Shown here: positions 11,377-22,167 of the stretch, piece by piece
Position numbering within the stretch: position 1 is the stretch's first letter
How the letters are laid out: every line of letters starts with the position of its first letter
DNA from: Anaeromyxobacter paludicola
GTDB taxonomy: Bacteria > Myxococcota > Myxococcia > Myxococcales > Anaeromyxobacteraceae
Reading direction: 5' to 3'
NCBI RefSeq assembly: GCF_023169965.1
Contig: NZ_AP025592.1
Span: 930,001 to 994,000, forward strand
DNA: 64,000 nucleotides
Program-made: the position numbers and the translations under genes
Notes under the pieces: model-generated
Databases searched by the model: none
Seen by the model: only the letters and a program-made list of their open reading frames with translations
What the model was told of the DNA's origin: nothing

Positions 11377-11619
11377 GCGCCCCACGTCCGGCCCGCCGTG
11401 CGAGCGGCTGGCCGGCGGACGACGCGGAGGCGGAACGGGATGTCAGGGTGGTCGGGTAGGGTCCGGAGATGCCGCGTCGTGGCGGGGGCCAATTTCCTCA
11501 ATCTTGACGAGTAGGTAACCCCCGGCCCACTTCGAGGGCCGGCCGGGGGATGTGATCCGTCGTCCGCCTGGCGGACGGCACGGTAGGGCGCGGCTGCGCC
11601 TGGAGAGTCTGGAGGACGA

Positions 11620-14400
<2,781 letters not shown>

Positions 14401-14402
14401 GA

Positions 14403-14470
14403 ACGGGGCATGCTGCCCCGCCCCGCCGGCAAAGCCGTCGGGGCCCCACCCCGGCTCGCCGGGGCCCTTA
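14403..14470 (+). repeat. dispersed hairpin repeat, copy 1
   Basis: About 68 bases beginning ACGGGGCATGCTGCCCCGCC are repeated at 52935-53002 in the same orientation with about five mismatches. The element starts with a 6-bp GGGGCA stem. It lies between two convergent genes, where insertion would be harmless. Confidence 0.75.
14433..14463 (+). repeat. 31-bp direct repeat, first copy
   Basis: Exact match to 14571-14601, starting AGCCGTCGGGGCCCC. It is the 3' part of the dispersed repeat, so a second, partial element lies in the same gap. Confidence 0.75.
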
Positions 14471-14570
14471 CGCCAGCGCGTCCTGCATTCGCAGGTCGCG
14501 CTGGCTCTCCCGGCCTGGAGGGGCTGACGCCCCTCCCCACCTGCGGTGGGACCCCTCCCCGGCGGCGCGG

Positions 14571-14601
14571 AGCCGTCGGGGCCCCACCCCGGCTCGCCGG
14601 G
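14571..14601 (+). repeat. 31-bp direct repeat, second copy
   Basis: Exact match to 14433-14463. The flanks differ on both sides, which suggests a truncated second copy of the dispersed element. Confidence 0.75.
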
Positions 14602-14681
14602 CCTGAAGTTCCCTCCCAGACGGGAGCGTCCGCCGCCGCGCGGGCGCTCCCGTCGCCGTTTCGGGGCGCTGGCGGGCTCCG

Positions 14682-15041
14682 CTACTCGACGCGGATCTTC
14701 CCGTTCCCCATCCCCATGGCCGAGCAGTGGAACCGCTCGACGCCCGGCTTCTTCGGGGTGATGACGAGCTCGACCGTCTTGTTGAGCGGGAGCTGAAACC
14801 CCTTCACCTGCTCGTCGGGGATGTCGATGGCGGTGATGCAGGTCTTGTCCGTCGTCCGGGTGAAGACGAGCGTGAGCGGCTGACCCTGCTTCGCCGTCAC
14901 CTCGCGCGGCTCGAAGCCCCGCTCGGTCACCTTGATCTCGCGGCGGACCCCGCCCTGCGGGATGCCGCCGCCCGGCTTGTTGTCGGCCGCGAGAGCCGGC
15001 GCCGCGAGGCAGAGGGCGAAGACGAGAGAGAGGGCGCGCAT
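14682..15041 (-). CDS. secreted cupredoxin-domain protein
   Basis: 119 residues. A signal peptide (MRALSLVFALCLAAPALAA) leads into a single cupredoxin domain of the EfeO/plastocyanin-like type: VTERGFEPREVTAKQGQPLTL, then TDKTCITAIDIPD, then FHCSAMGMGNGKI. The Cys-His-Met set in the last motif and the upstream Cys are plausible copper ligands. Such proteins work in the periplasm in copper handling or electron transfer; which one cannot be told here. It is monocistronic, between the repeat region and dnaE2, with GGAGGCT-like bases just before the ATG on its own strand absent or weak. Confidence 0.82.
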   Translation of the reverse strand: MRALSLVFALCLAAPALAADNKPGGGIPQGGVRREIKVTERGFEPREVTAKQGQPLTLVFTRTTDKTCITAIDIPDEQVKGFQLPLNKTVELVITPKKPGVERFHCSAMGMGNGKIRVE

Positions 15042-15130
15042 GGAGGCTCCTGTGGGACCGCGAGGGACTTCGGAGAGCCGACGGATGATACCGGGGGCCG
15101 ATTCACCTTTCACGGAACCGGCGGGCGCGC

Positions 15131-18100
15131 TCAGCGGAAGTCGCGCGCCTGCGGCGGCACCGCGGGGGCGAGCGCCAGCGGCTCGAGGGCGCGCACCTTC
15201 ACGTTCACCACCCGGCCGTTCCGCTCCACCCTTCCCCGCGCCAGCACGAACGGCTCGCCCCGGACCACCGCCCGGAAGCGCTCGTAGACGTCGGGCATGA
15301 CCACCAGGTTCGCGATCCCGGTCTCGTCCTCCAGGCTCACGAAGGTGAGCCCGCTCGCGGTCATCGGGCGCTGGCGCACGATGACGAGCCCGGCCACCTC
15401 CACCCAGGCGCCCCCCGGCGCCCGCAGGAGCTCCTGCGCCGAGCGGACCCCGCGCCGCGCCAGGGCCGGCCGGAGGAGGGACACCGGGTGGGCCCGCTCG
15501 GAGAGGCCGAGCCGCGCGAAGTCCTGGGCCACCTCCTCGGCCGCGGTGGCCGGCTCGAGCCGGGCCTCGCCCTCCGGCGGCGCCCGCCCGTCGAGGAGCC
15601 CTCCCCCCGTCCCGTCCACCCCGAGCGCCTGCCAGAGCGCCTCGCGCCGCCCGCCGCCGAGCCCCCGGAGCGCCCCCGCCTCGGCGAGCCGGGAGAGCCA
15701 GGCGCGGGAGAGCCCGGCCCGGCGCGCGAGGTCCCCGACCGAGGCGAACGGGCCGCCGAGCCGGGCCGCCACCACCGCCTCGCCCACCGCGCGCGGCAGC
15801 CCGCGCACCCGGGAGAGGCCGAGCCGCAGCGCCGGCGCCTCCCCCTCCGCCGCCGGGGCGCCCTCGGCCGGCCCCTCCAGGCCGCACTCCCAGCCGCTGT
15901 GGCGCACGTCCACGCCGCGCACCTCCACGCCGTGCCGACGCGCGTCCTCCACGAGCGTGTGGGGGGCGTAGAAGCCCATCGGCTGGCTGTCGAGCAGCGC
16001 GCAGGTGAAGGCGGCCGGGTGGTGGCACTTGAGCCAGGCCGAGGCGTAGACCAGCAGCGCGAACGAGGCGGCGTGGGACTCGGGGAAGCCGTAGCCGGCG
16101 AACCCGAGGAGCTGCCGGTAGATCTCCTCTCCCTCCGCCGGCGAGATGCCCCGCTCGGCCATGCCGGAGAGGAGCCGGGCCTTGAGCTGCGCCATGCGCT
16201 CGTGGGAGCGCTTGTGGGTCATGGTCCGGCGCAGCTCGTCGGCCTCCCCGGGCGTGAAGCCGGCGGCCACCACCGCGAGGCGCATCGCCTGCTCCTGGAA
16301 GAGCGGCACCCCGAGCGTCTTCCCGAGCACCGCCCGGAGCGGCGGGTACGGGTAGCGCACCTCCTCGAGCCCGTCCCGGCGGCGCAGGAAGGGGTGGATC
16401 ATGCCGCCCTGGATCGGGCCGGGGCGGATGATGGCCACCGAGATGACGAGGTCGTAGAAGCGGGCCGGCTTGAGGCGCGGCAGCATCGACATCTGCGCGC
16501 GCGACTCGATCTGGAACACGCCGATGGTGTCGGCGCGCTGGATCATCTCGTAGACCGCCGGCGCCTCGGCCGGGATGCGGGCGAGATCCTCCGGGTGCGG
16601 CACCGGCGTGTCGCGGGCCGGCCGCGGCCGGTGGCGGGCGAGGAGCGCGAGGCAGCGCGAGAGCGCCGTGAGCATCCCGAGGCCGAGCAGGTCCACCTTG
16701 AGGAGGCCGAGCTCGGCCACGTCGTCCTTGTCCCACTGCACCACCGTGCGCCCCTCCATCGCGGCGGGCTCGATGGGCGCGGTCTCGCAGAGCGGGCGGC
16801 GGGTGACGAGGAAGCCGCCCACGTGGATGGAGAGGTGGCGCGGGAAGCGGCAGAGCTCGCCGGCGAGGGCGAGCGCCTGACGCACCGCCGGGGAGCCGCG
16901 CGGGTCGAGCCCGGCCTGCGCCAGCAGCTCCGGCGTGACCGCCTCGAGCCCCTCGAAGCTCCCCACCAGCTTCGAGAGCCGGTCCACCTGCGCGAGCGAG
17001 AGCCCGAGCGCCTTGCCCACGTCGCGCAGCGCCGAGCGGGCCCGGTAGCTGATGACCTCGCAGACCATGCCGGCCCGGTCGCGCCCGTAGCGCTCGTAGA
17101 CGTACTGCAGCACCTCCTCGCGCCGCTCGTGCTCGAAGTCCACGTCGATGTCCGGCGGCTCCCCCCGCTCGGCCGAGATGAAGCGCTCGAAGAGGAGCCC
17201 CATGCGCACCGGGTCGATCGACGTGATGCCGAGGACGAAGCAGACGGCCGAGTTGGCGGCGCTGCCGCGCCCCTGGCAGAGGATCCCGCGCGACCGCGCG
17301 AAGCGGACGATGTCCCAGACGGTGAGGAAGTAGCTCGCGTAGCCCAGCTCGCCGACCAGCTCGAGCTCGCGAGCGAGCTGGCGCCGCACGTCGGCCGGGA
17401 CGCCGTCCGGGTAGCGCCAGCGCACGCCGTCCTCGACGAGCCGGCGGAGGAGCCCCAGCGCGCGGGCGGCGTCGGCCGCCCGGTCCGGCGGGTCCGGCAG
17501 GGGAGCCGGCTCGAGCTCCACCGGGGGCAAGGGGTGCTCCCCCTTCACCTCGTCGAGCCGGAAGCGGCACCGCTCGGCGATCTCCGCCGCCTGCTCGAGC
17601 CCCTCCGGGAAGTCGGCCCAGAGCCGCGCCATCTCCTCGGGCCCCTTGAGCGTCCGCTCGGCGTTGGGGAAGAGCCGGCGACCCGCGCGCGAGACCGTCA
17701 CCCCGAGCCGGACGCAGGTGAGGACGTCCTGGAGCGGCTGGCGCCGCCGCTCGTGCGTGTGCACGTCGTTGACCACCGCCACCGGGATCCCGAGCCGGCG
17801 CCCCACGGCGCGGGCGGCCGCGATGCGCACCTCCTCGCCGGCCACGTGGTGGCGGGAGACGGCGAGCGCGAGCCGGCGCCCGAAGGCGTCGCGCAGCCGC
17901 TCCGCCCCGGCGGCGTCGGCGCCGGGGTAGAGGGCGAAGAGCCCGCGCGCCGCCTCCGCCACCTCCCGGAGCGAGAGCGTCGGCTCCTCCCGCCGCCGCG
18001 GCGACTCGCCCGGCGGGCAGGCGCCGCAGTGGGCCCGGGTGAGGAGGCGGCACAGCCCGGCGTAGCCCTCGCGGTCCACGGCGAGGAGCACCAGCGGCGC

Positions 18101-18349
18101 GGCCCCCCCGGCCACCGGACCGAGCCCGTCGCAGGCCACCTCGGCCCCGACCAGGAGCGGGAGCCCGCAGGCCTTCGCGGCCGCGTGGGCCCGCACCGCG
18201 CCGTAGAGCCCGAAGCGATCGGCGAGCGCCAGCGCCGAGAGCCCCAGCGCGGCCGCGCGCTCCACCAGCTCCTCCGGCTGGCTCGCGCCGCGGAGGAAGG
18301 AGAAGCTCGAGCGGCAGCGCAGCTCGGCGTAGCGGACCTTCGCCGTCAT
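15131..18349 (-). CDS. dnaE2: error-prone DNA polymerase DnaE2 (ImuC)
   Basis: Alpha-type polymerase for translesion synthesis in the SOS mutasome. The 1072 residues start with a PHP domain (ELRCRSSFSFLRGASQPEEL). The catalytic palm Asp pair is in PPDIDVDFEHERREEV near 375 and the third Asp in LKVDLLGLGMLTALSRC near 540. A helix-hairpin-helix region and an OB fold (GLTFVSLEDETGIANLVV) lie near the C-terminus. The ATG at MTAKVRYAEL overlaps the imuB stop by one base. It is third gene of imuA-imuB-dnaE2, so it is expected to share LexA control and to need ImuB to reach the beta clamp. Confidence 0.95.
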   Translation of the reverse strand: MTAKVRYAELRCRSSFSFLRGASQPEELVERAAALGLSALALADRFGLYGAVRAHAAAKACGLPLLVGAEVACDGLGPVAGGAAPLVLLAVDREGYAGLCRLLTRAHCGACPPGESPRRREEPTLSLREVAEAARGLFALYPGADAAGAERLRDAFGRRLALAVSRHHVAGEEVRIAAARAVGRRLGIPVAVVNDVHTHERRRQPLQDVLTCVRLGVTVSRAGRRLFPNAERTLKGPEEMARLWADFPEGLEQAAEIAERCRFRLDEVKGEHPLPPVELEPAPLPDPPDRAADAARALGLLRRLVEDGVRWRYPDGVPADVRRQLARELELVGELGYASYFLTVWDIVRFARSRGILCQGRGSAANSAVCFVLGITSIDPVRMGLLFERFISAERGEPPDIDVDFEHERREEVLQYVYERYGRDRAGMVCEVISYRARSALRDVGKALGLSLAQVDRLSKLVGSFEGLEAVTPELLAQAGLDPRGSPAVRQALALAGELCRFPRHLSIHVGGFLVTRRPLCETAPIEPAAMEGRTVVQWDKDDVAELGLLKVDLLGLGMLTALSRCLALLARHRPRPARDTPVPHPEDLARIPAEAPAVYEMIQRADTIGVFQIESRAQMSMLPRLKPARFYDLVISVAIIRPGPIQGGMIHPFLRRRDGLEEVRYPYPPLRAVLGKTLGVPLFQEQAMRLAVVAAGFTPGEADELRRTMTHKRSHERMAQLKARLLSGMAERGISPAEGEEIYRQLLGFAGYGFPESHAASFALLVYASAWLKCHHPAAFTCALLDSQPMGFYAPHTLVEDARRHGVEVRGVDVRHSGWECGLEGPAEGAPAAEGEAPALRLGLSRVRGLPRAVGEAVVAARLGGPFASVGDLARRAGLSRAWLSRLAEAGALRGLGGGRREALWQALGVDGTGGGLLDGRAPPEGEARLEPATAAEEVAQDFARLGLSERAHPVSLLRPALARRGVRSAQELLRAPGGAWVEVAGLVIVRQRPMTASGLTFVSLEDETGIANLVVMPDVYERFRAVVRGEPFVLARGRVERNGRVVNVKVRALEPLALAPAVPPQARDFR

Positions 18350-19917
18350 CAGTCGAAGAACCCGTGCAGGAAGAGGGCGCCCTCGCCGTCCTCGAAGAGC
18401 CAGCAGTCGCCGAGCCCCTCGAGCCGGGCGCGGTAGTAGTCGCGGTGGAAGGGATCGCTCCACCACTCCCCCGAGAGCCGCTCGGGGCCGGTGAGCGACG
18501 CCACCGCGTGGACGCGCCCGCCGAGCCGGACCGCGGTGAGCCGGCCGCCCTCCCCCTCCGCCACCACCCGCCGCGGCGGGGACAGCAGCCGCGTGGGGCG
18601 TGGCCCGTCCGCCGGCTCCGGCGCCGCGCCGGCGCCGCCGGGAGCCGGGCCGCCGGGCGCGGCGCCGCCCGCCGCGCCACCCCCCGCGCGCGCCGGGCCG
18701 GCCGCGAACCGCACCGCCCGCCAGGTCCCCTCCGGGAGCCAGCGCTCCACCGGCTCCGCCGCGAAGAGCGCGCCGTCGCCGAAGCGGGCGGCGAGGCGCG
18801 ACAGCACCGTCTCGAGCGCCGCCTGGACCTCCGGGCGATCGTCGAGCGCGAGCTGCTCGGCCCCGACCTCGACCGCCTCCACCGCGGCGAGCGCGAGCGA
18901 CGCGACGGGGGCCGGCAGGGTCAAGGCGGCGAGCCGCTCGCGCAGCACCAGGAGCCAGCCCGCCGCGTCGGCGCCGGGCCGGGCCAACGGGATGGCGAGC
19001 CGCTCCTCGCCGCGCGGATCGAGCCGGAGCACGAGCTCGAGCCGGCTCGCCCCGAGCCCCTGCCCGGCGAGGCGCGCCGCCACCCGCTCGGCGAGCGGCC
19101 GCAGCACGAAGAGGAGCGGCTCGGCGGCCTCCACCGGCGCCTCGAGCTCCGCCCGCTCCGACGGCAGGCCGCGGGGGACATGGGGCGTGAGCGGCGAGGG
19201 GTCCTCTCCCCGGGCCAGCCGGGCCGCCGCCGGGCCGCAGGGGCCGAACCGGTGCGCCAGCGATCCCTCCGGGAGCCGGGCCAGCCCGCCCACGTCGCGC
19301 AGGCCGAGCGCGGCGAGCCGCCCCTCCACCTCCGCCGGCAGCTCGAGCGCAGCGAGCGGCAGCGCCGCCAGGGCGGCCGCCTCCTGCCCGCGCGGCACGA
19401 CGACGAGCTCCTCCCGGCCGGAGCGCGCCAGCGCCCGGGCCACCCCGCGCCCGCTCGCGACCGCGGCCCGGCAGCGGAAGCCGAGGCCGGCGGCGAGCGC
19501 GCGCGCCCGCGCCGCGAGCACCCCCTCCGCCTCGAGCAGGGCGGCACCGCGCGGCGCGTGCAGGTGCGCGCCGCTGGCGTCGAGGAGGAGCGCCTCGGGG
19601 AAGGCGGGCTCCACCGCCGGCGCGAGCCCGAGCATCGCCTCGGCGAGCCCCACGAGCGCGGCGCGATCGGCCGCCTCGTCGTGCGCGACGAGGAGGAGGC
19701 CGGCGCAGGCCGCCTCCGCCTGCACCGCCGAGCTCCCGGGGAGGACCCCGGCCGCCCGCGCCCGCCCGTTCGCGAGCGCGACCTTTCCGTCGCGCACCAG
19801 CGCCGCTGGCCCGCCTGCGCCGCCACGCGCCGCGAGCGCGCGCTGGAGCGGGAGCGCCGGGAAGTGGAGGGCCAGCACCCGCGGGGCGCGGGGCGCCATG
19901 GCGAGCTCAAGCTGCAT
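18349..19917 (-). CDS. imuB: ImuB, Y-family polymerase-like mutasome hub
   Basis: 522 residues with the fold of Y-family polymerases but apparently lacking their acidic catalytic residues: the N-terminus reads RVLALHFPALPLQRALAA where active enzymes have an F-x-D-x-D metal site. That is typical of ImuB, which recruits DnaE2 and binds the clamp. The C-terminal part (WWSDPFHRDYYRARLEGLGDCWLFEDGEGALFLHGFFD region) is the characteristic ImuB tail. The chosen ATG at MQLELAMAP overlaps imuA by 11 bases; a second ATG six codons later would also fit. An Ala/Gly/Pro-rich linker of about 40 residues lies near residue 440. Confidence 0.9.
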   Translation of the reverse strand: MQLELAMAPRAPRVLALHFPALPLQRALAARGGAGGPAALVRDGKVALANGRARAAGVLPGSSAVQAEAACAGLLLVAHDEAADRAALVGLAEAMLGLAPAVEPAFPEALLLDASGAHLHAPRGAALLEAEGVLAARARALAAGLGFRCRAAVASGRGVARALARSGREELVVVPRGQEAAALAALPLAALELPAEVEGRLAALGLRDVGGLARLPEGSLAHRFGPCGPAAARLARGEDPSPLTPHVPRGLPSERAELEAPVEAAEPLLFVLRPLAERVAARLAGQGLGASRLELVLRLDPRGEERLAIPLARPGADAAGWLLVLRERLAALTLPAPVASLALAAVEAVEVGAEQLALDDRPEVQAALETVLSRLAARFGDGALFAAEPVERWLPEGTWRAVRFAAGPARAGGGAAGGAAPGGPAPGGAGAAPEPADGPRPTRLLSPPRRVVAEGEGGRLTAVRLGGRVHAVASLTGPERLSGEWWSDPFHRDYYRARLEGLGDCWLFEDGEGALFLHGFFD

Positions 19918-20581
19918 GCCCGCCTCCCCGACCCGCGCCGGCGCGCCCGGCTCCGCCCGCCCCGCGGGGCGGGAGCCCTCCCGCGATCCCGCCAGCCCCC
20001 ACCCGCGCTCGCCCTCCCGCGAGCTCGAGCCGGACCGTCGCAGGCACCCGCACCGGCGCCTCCGGTGGCCCGAGCCAGAGCCCCACCGCGCCGCCCTTCT
20101 CGGCGGCGGCCCGCAGCCGCCGCAGCATCGCCTCGGGGCTGGCGCCCCGGCGCGGCGCCGACGGCTCCGGCGAGAGGTCCATGACGACGACGGCGAACGC
20201 GCCGCTCGCCAGGAGCGCCTCGGCCGCCCAGAGCGGGGCGACGGGATCGCCCGGGGCGGGGCGGACGATGAGCAGGCGAGAGAGGTCCACGCCGAGGGCG
20301 CGCGCGGCGGGCGGGTAGAGCTCGCCTCGACCGTCGATCCAGGCACTCGCCTGCCCCGCCGTGGCTATCGTGGAGAGGGCGAGGGCCGTCTTGCCGCTCG
20401 CCGGCCCGCCCGCGAGCTCGGACAGCGCGCCGCACGGGAAACCCCCGCCGAGGAGCTCGTCGATCTCCGGACGACCGCTCCCGAGCGCGCCCACCCGCCG
20501 GGCCGGGCGGTCCTCCAGCTGGCGGATTTGCGCGCGCAGTCCCTCGAGAACGGCTTGCTGACGGGTGGCGGCGAGGGACAT
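19907..20581 (-). CDS. imuA: ImuA, RecA-like mutasome protein
   Basis: 224 residues with a RecA-type ATPase core: Walker A GGPASGKTALAL near residue 60 and a hydrophobic Walker B strand AFAVVVMDLS near 128. The N-terminus RRVGALGSGRPEIDELLGGGFPCGAL is typical of ImuA/SulA-related proteins. The last 40 residues are Gly/Arg/Ala-rich and probably disordered. First gene of imuA-imuB-dnaE2; the promoter, with an embedded LexA-type operator, lies 22 bases upstream. It is thought to modulate RecA during SOS mutagenesis. Confidence 0.9.
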   Translation of the reverse strand: MSLAATRQQAVLEGLRAQIRQLEDRPARRVGALGSGRPEIDELLGGGFPCGALSELAGGPASGKTALALSTIATAGQASAWIDGRGELYPPAARALGVDLSRLLIVRPAPGDPVAPLWAAEALLASGAFAVVVMDLSPEPSAPRRGASPEAMLRRLRAAAEKGGAVGLWLGPPEAPVRVPATVRLELAGGRARVGAGGIAGGLPPRGAGGAGRAGAGRGGGHAA

Positions 20582-20602
20582 GCGGCGACTCTTTCTCCCT
20601 GA

Positions 20603-20631
20603 ACATTACTGATCATCGGTTCAGGTATCAA
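20603..20631 (-). promoter_or_regulatory. promoter of imuA-imuB-dnaE2
   Basis: On the minus strand, -35 TTGATA (20626-20631), a 17-base spacer and -10-like TAATGT (20603-20608). The spacer is exactly the LexA-type operator. Confidence 0.6.
20609..20625 (+). promoter_or_regulatory. LexA operator (SOS box, Myxococcus type)
   Basis: CTGATCATCGGTTCAGG matches 15 of 17 positions of the LexA motif I recall for Myxococcus xanthus, CTRHAMRYBYGTTCAGS. A mirrored CTGAAC lies 8 bases away on the start-codon side, forming a CTGAAC-N14-GTTCAG inverted repeat. The site sits between -35 and -10, where repressor would block RNA polymerase. Confidence 0.65.
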
Positions 20632-20822
20632 GCCGGTCTGACACGCGCCGCTCGACGGCCGCCCGGCGCCTCCACGGCCGGCCTGGCGATCGCCAACCCA
20701 CGGTGTTCCCTCGCGATCTGCATAACTACCCTAACCCTCGCAGCGCGCCCGGGGCGAGCGGCCCGGGGCGTGCGCGCCGCGCAGAAGCGCGACTTCCGAG
20801 ACCCCGAGAACGGGAGGACACC

Positions 20823-21500
20823 ATGAAGCAGATGCGATGGTTGGGCGGCGCGGTGCTGGCCGGAGCGGTCGTACTCCTGACGGCGCACGCGGCCCAGGCA
20901 GGCGGCGGTGGCGGCGGCAGCGCCGGGACCGGCTACACCGGCACGAGCACCGACTCGAGCCGCAGTGATTCTAGCACGAGCCAGAGCAGCACGGGCGCCA
21001 TGGGGACCGGCTCGAGCGCGAGCAGCCCGACCACTGGCGACACGAGCGCCAGCACGAGCCCGAGCGACGCGACCCAGCTCCAGGGCAAGGTGCAGAGCTT
21101 CGATCGCACCAACAACACGCTCACCCTCTCCGGCAGTGACAAGGCGCTCAAGATCGACTCGAGCACCCGCGTCCTGCGCGACGGATCCCGGGCCTCGCTC
21201 GACGACATCAAGGAGGGCGATCAGGTGCGCGCCAGCTTCTCCGGCTCCGGCGACATGCTCCACGTCCAGCGGCTCGACGTCATGAGCGGCCCGGCCTCGA
21301 GCGGCACGGGCGCCAGCGGCACCACGGGCGGCGCGACCGGCGGCAGCATGGACCGCGACACCACCGGCAGCGGCACGGGCACGATGTCCGGGACCGGCTC
21401 GAAGGACGACATGAGCGGGTCGTCGAAGAGCAAGACCGAGGACCAATCCAGCAGCACGACCACCAAGCAGAAGAGCACCACCGAGCAGAAGACCCAGTAG
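20823..21500 (+). CDS. secreted Ser/Thr/Gly-rich protein with DUF5666-like domain
   Basis: 225 residues. A signal peptide (VLAGAVVLLTAHAAQA) is followed by a low-complexity Ser/Thr/Gly stretch of about 65 residues. A short beta domain comes next (LQGKVQSFDRTNNTLTLSGS, STRVLRDGSRASLDDIKEGDQVRASF, about 80-145), then a second Ser/Thr/Gly/Lys tail. The middle segment resembles the DUF5666 / OB-like repeat found in secreted proteins of unknown role. GGGAGGA lies 6 bases before the ATG. It is divergent from imuA and convergent with trxA. Lower GC in the tails reflects the Ser/Thr/Lys content. Confidence 0.72.
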   Translation: MKQMRWLGGAVLAGAVVLLTAHAAQAGGGGGGSAGTGYTGTSTDSSRSDSSTSQSSTGAMGTGSSASSPTTGDTSASTSPSDATQLQGKVQSFDRTNNTLTLSGSDKALKIDSSTRVLRDGSRASLDDIKEGDQVRASFSGSGDMLHVQRLDVMSGPASSGTGASGTTGGATGGSMDRDTTGSGTGTMSGTGSKDDMSGSSKSKTEDQSSSTTTKQKSTTEQKTQ

Positions 21501-21565
21501 CGCGAGGCGAGGGGGGGGTGGGGACCCTCGGGTCCCTGCCCTGCCTACCGCGTCTGCGGGCTCGG

Positions 21566-21657
21566 CAGGGTCCCTACCCTGCCTGTGGCAGGGTCCCTAC
21601 CCTGCCTGTGGCAGGGTCCCTACCCTGCCTGTGGCAGGGTCCCTACCCTGCCTGTGG
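21566..21657. repeat. four tandem 23-bp hairpin repeats
   Basis: Four identical copies of a 23-bp unit (CAGGGTCCCTACCCTGCCTGTGG). Each contains the inverted repeat CAGGGT-CCCT-ACCCTG, so the array can form four hairpins in a row. The last copy supplies the trxA stop and final codons, and the rest lies between two convergent genes. Confidence 0.95.
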
Positions 21658-22020
21658 CTTCTTCTCCGAGGCGAGCTCGGCGCGGACGGCGTCCATGTCG
21701 AGCGCCTTCACCTGGCGGAGGAGATCCTCCAGCGCGGCCTCCGGCAGCGCGCCGGCCTGCGAGAAGAGGAGCACGTTGTCGCGCAGGATCATGAGGGTCG
21801 GGATCGAGCGGATGTCGAACGCCGCGGCGAGCTCCTGCTCGGCCTCGGTGTCGATCTTCCCGAAGGTGACGTCGGGGTGGGCTCCCGCGACCTTCTCGTA
21901 GACCGGCGCGAAGGCGCGGCAGGGGCCGCACCAGGAGGCCCACCAGTCGAGGAGGACGATCCCCTCCTTCTCGACCAGTTCCTTGAAGCTCTTCGCGGTG
22001 ACGTCGACCGTGGCCTTCAT
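21643..22020 (-). CDS. trxA: thioredoxin
   Basis: Cytoplasmic disulfide reductase of 125 residues with the redox motif WASWCGPCRAFAP (about 27-38). The cis-Pro loop is SIPTLMILRD and the DWWASWC strand is intact. The first ATG giving a normal thioredoxin N-terminus (MKATVDVTAKSFKEL) was chosen, with GAAAGGAA upstream; the frame stays open for 44 more codons without support. The C-terminal 15 residues extend past the usual fold and end in KKPQAG, encoded by the terminal 23-bp repeat unit. Confidence 0.93.
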   Translation of the reverse strand: MKATVDVTAKSFKELVEKEGIVLLDWWASWCGPCRAFAPVYEKVAGAHPDVTFGKIDTEAEQELAAAFDIRSIPTLMILRDNVLLFSQAGALPEAALEDLLRQVKALDMDAVRAELASEKKPQAG

Positions 22021-22129
22021 CTCGGGGTTCCTTTCGGCTCTCGCTCGCGGCGCAGGTGGGATGCGGCGCCGGGGCAAAAGGGTTCGAGCCGCTCGTTCCG
22101 GGAAGTTAGGGGCTCCGCGCGGGCCCGGC

Positions 22130-22159
22130 TTGACCGGGGGGCGTCCTCCCACCTACCTT
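22130..22159 (+). promoter_or_regulatory. promoter of dciA-like gene, probably leaderless
   Basis: -35 TTGACC (22130-22135), 18-base spacer, -10 TACCTT (22154-22159). Only 8 bases separate the -10 from the ATG and no Shine-Dalgarno is visible, so transcription should begin at or next to the start codon. Confidence 0.5.
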
Positions 22160-22167
22160 CGGCCCGC

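Larger units (their letters stand above)
11155..11619. other. intergenic region between lepA and nrdJ
   Basis: Divergent 465-bp gap with no credible gene. It carries the presumptive start region of the lepA run at its left edge, two NrdR-like boxes (11294-11309, 11326-11341) and a sigma-70 promoter (11349-11376), and then a GC-rich 240-base leader for nrdJ. The leader holds two clear hairpins (CCGGCCC stem at 11522-11542; CGTCCG stem at 11561-11577) and a weaker GGCGC one after them. I looked for a cobalamin riboswitch and did not find the B12-box sequence. Confidence 0.6.
14401..14681. other. repeat-rich convergent intergenic region
   Basis: No gene is visible here. The gap lies between the 3' ends of nrdJ and the cupredoxin gene and is built of GC-rich hairpins: GGGGCA/TGCCCC directly after the nrdJ stop, then CCCCGGC/GCCGGGG, then several more. 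It holds a dispersed-repeat copy (14403-14470, about 93% like 52935-53002) and an exact 31-bp direct repeat. The hairpins could also end transcription from both sides. Confidence 0.6.

Noticed and set aside
11377-11619. Cobalamin riboswitch before nrdJ
   Set aside because: The conserved B12 box sequence and flanking core were not found by eye in the leader.
14401-14681. Small genes in the gap after nrdJ
   Set aside because: Short frames come from GC-rich repeats, with no start signal or protein-like composition.
21566-21657. CRISPR array
   Set aside because: The 23-bp units are directly tandem with no spacers and no cas genes, so it is a simple tandem repeat.
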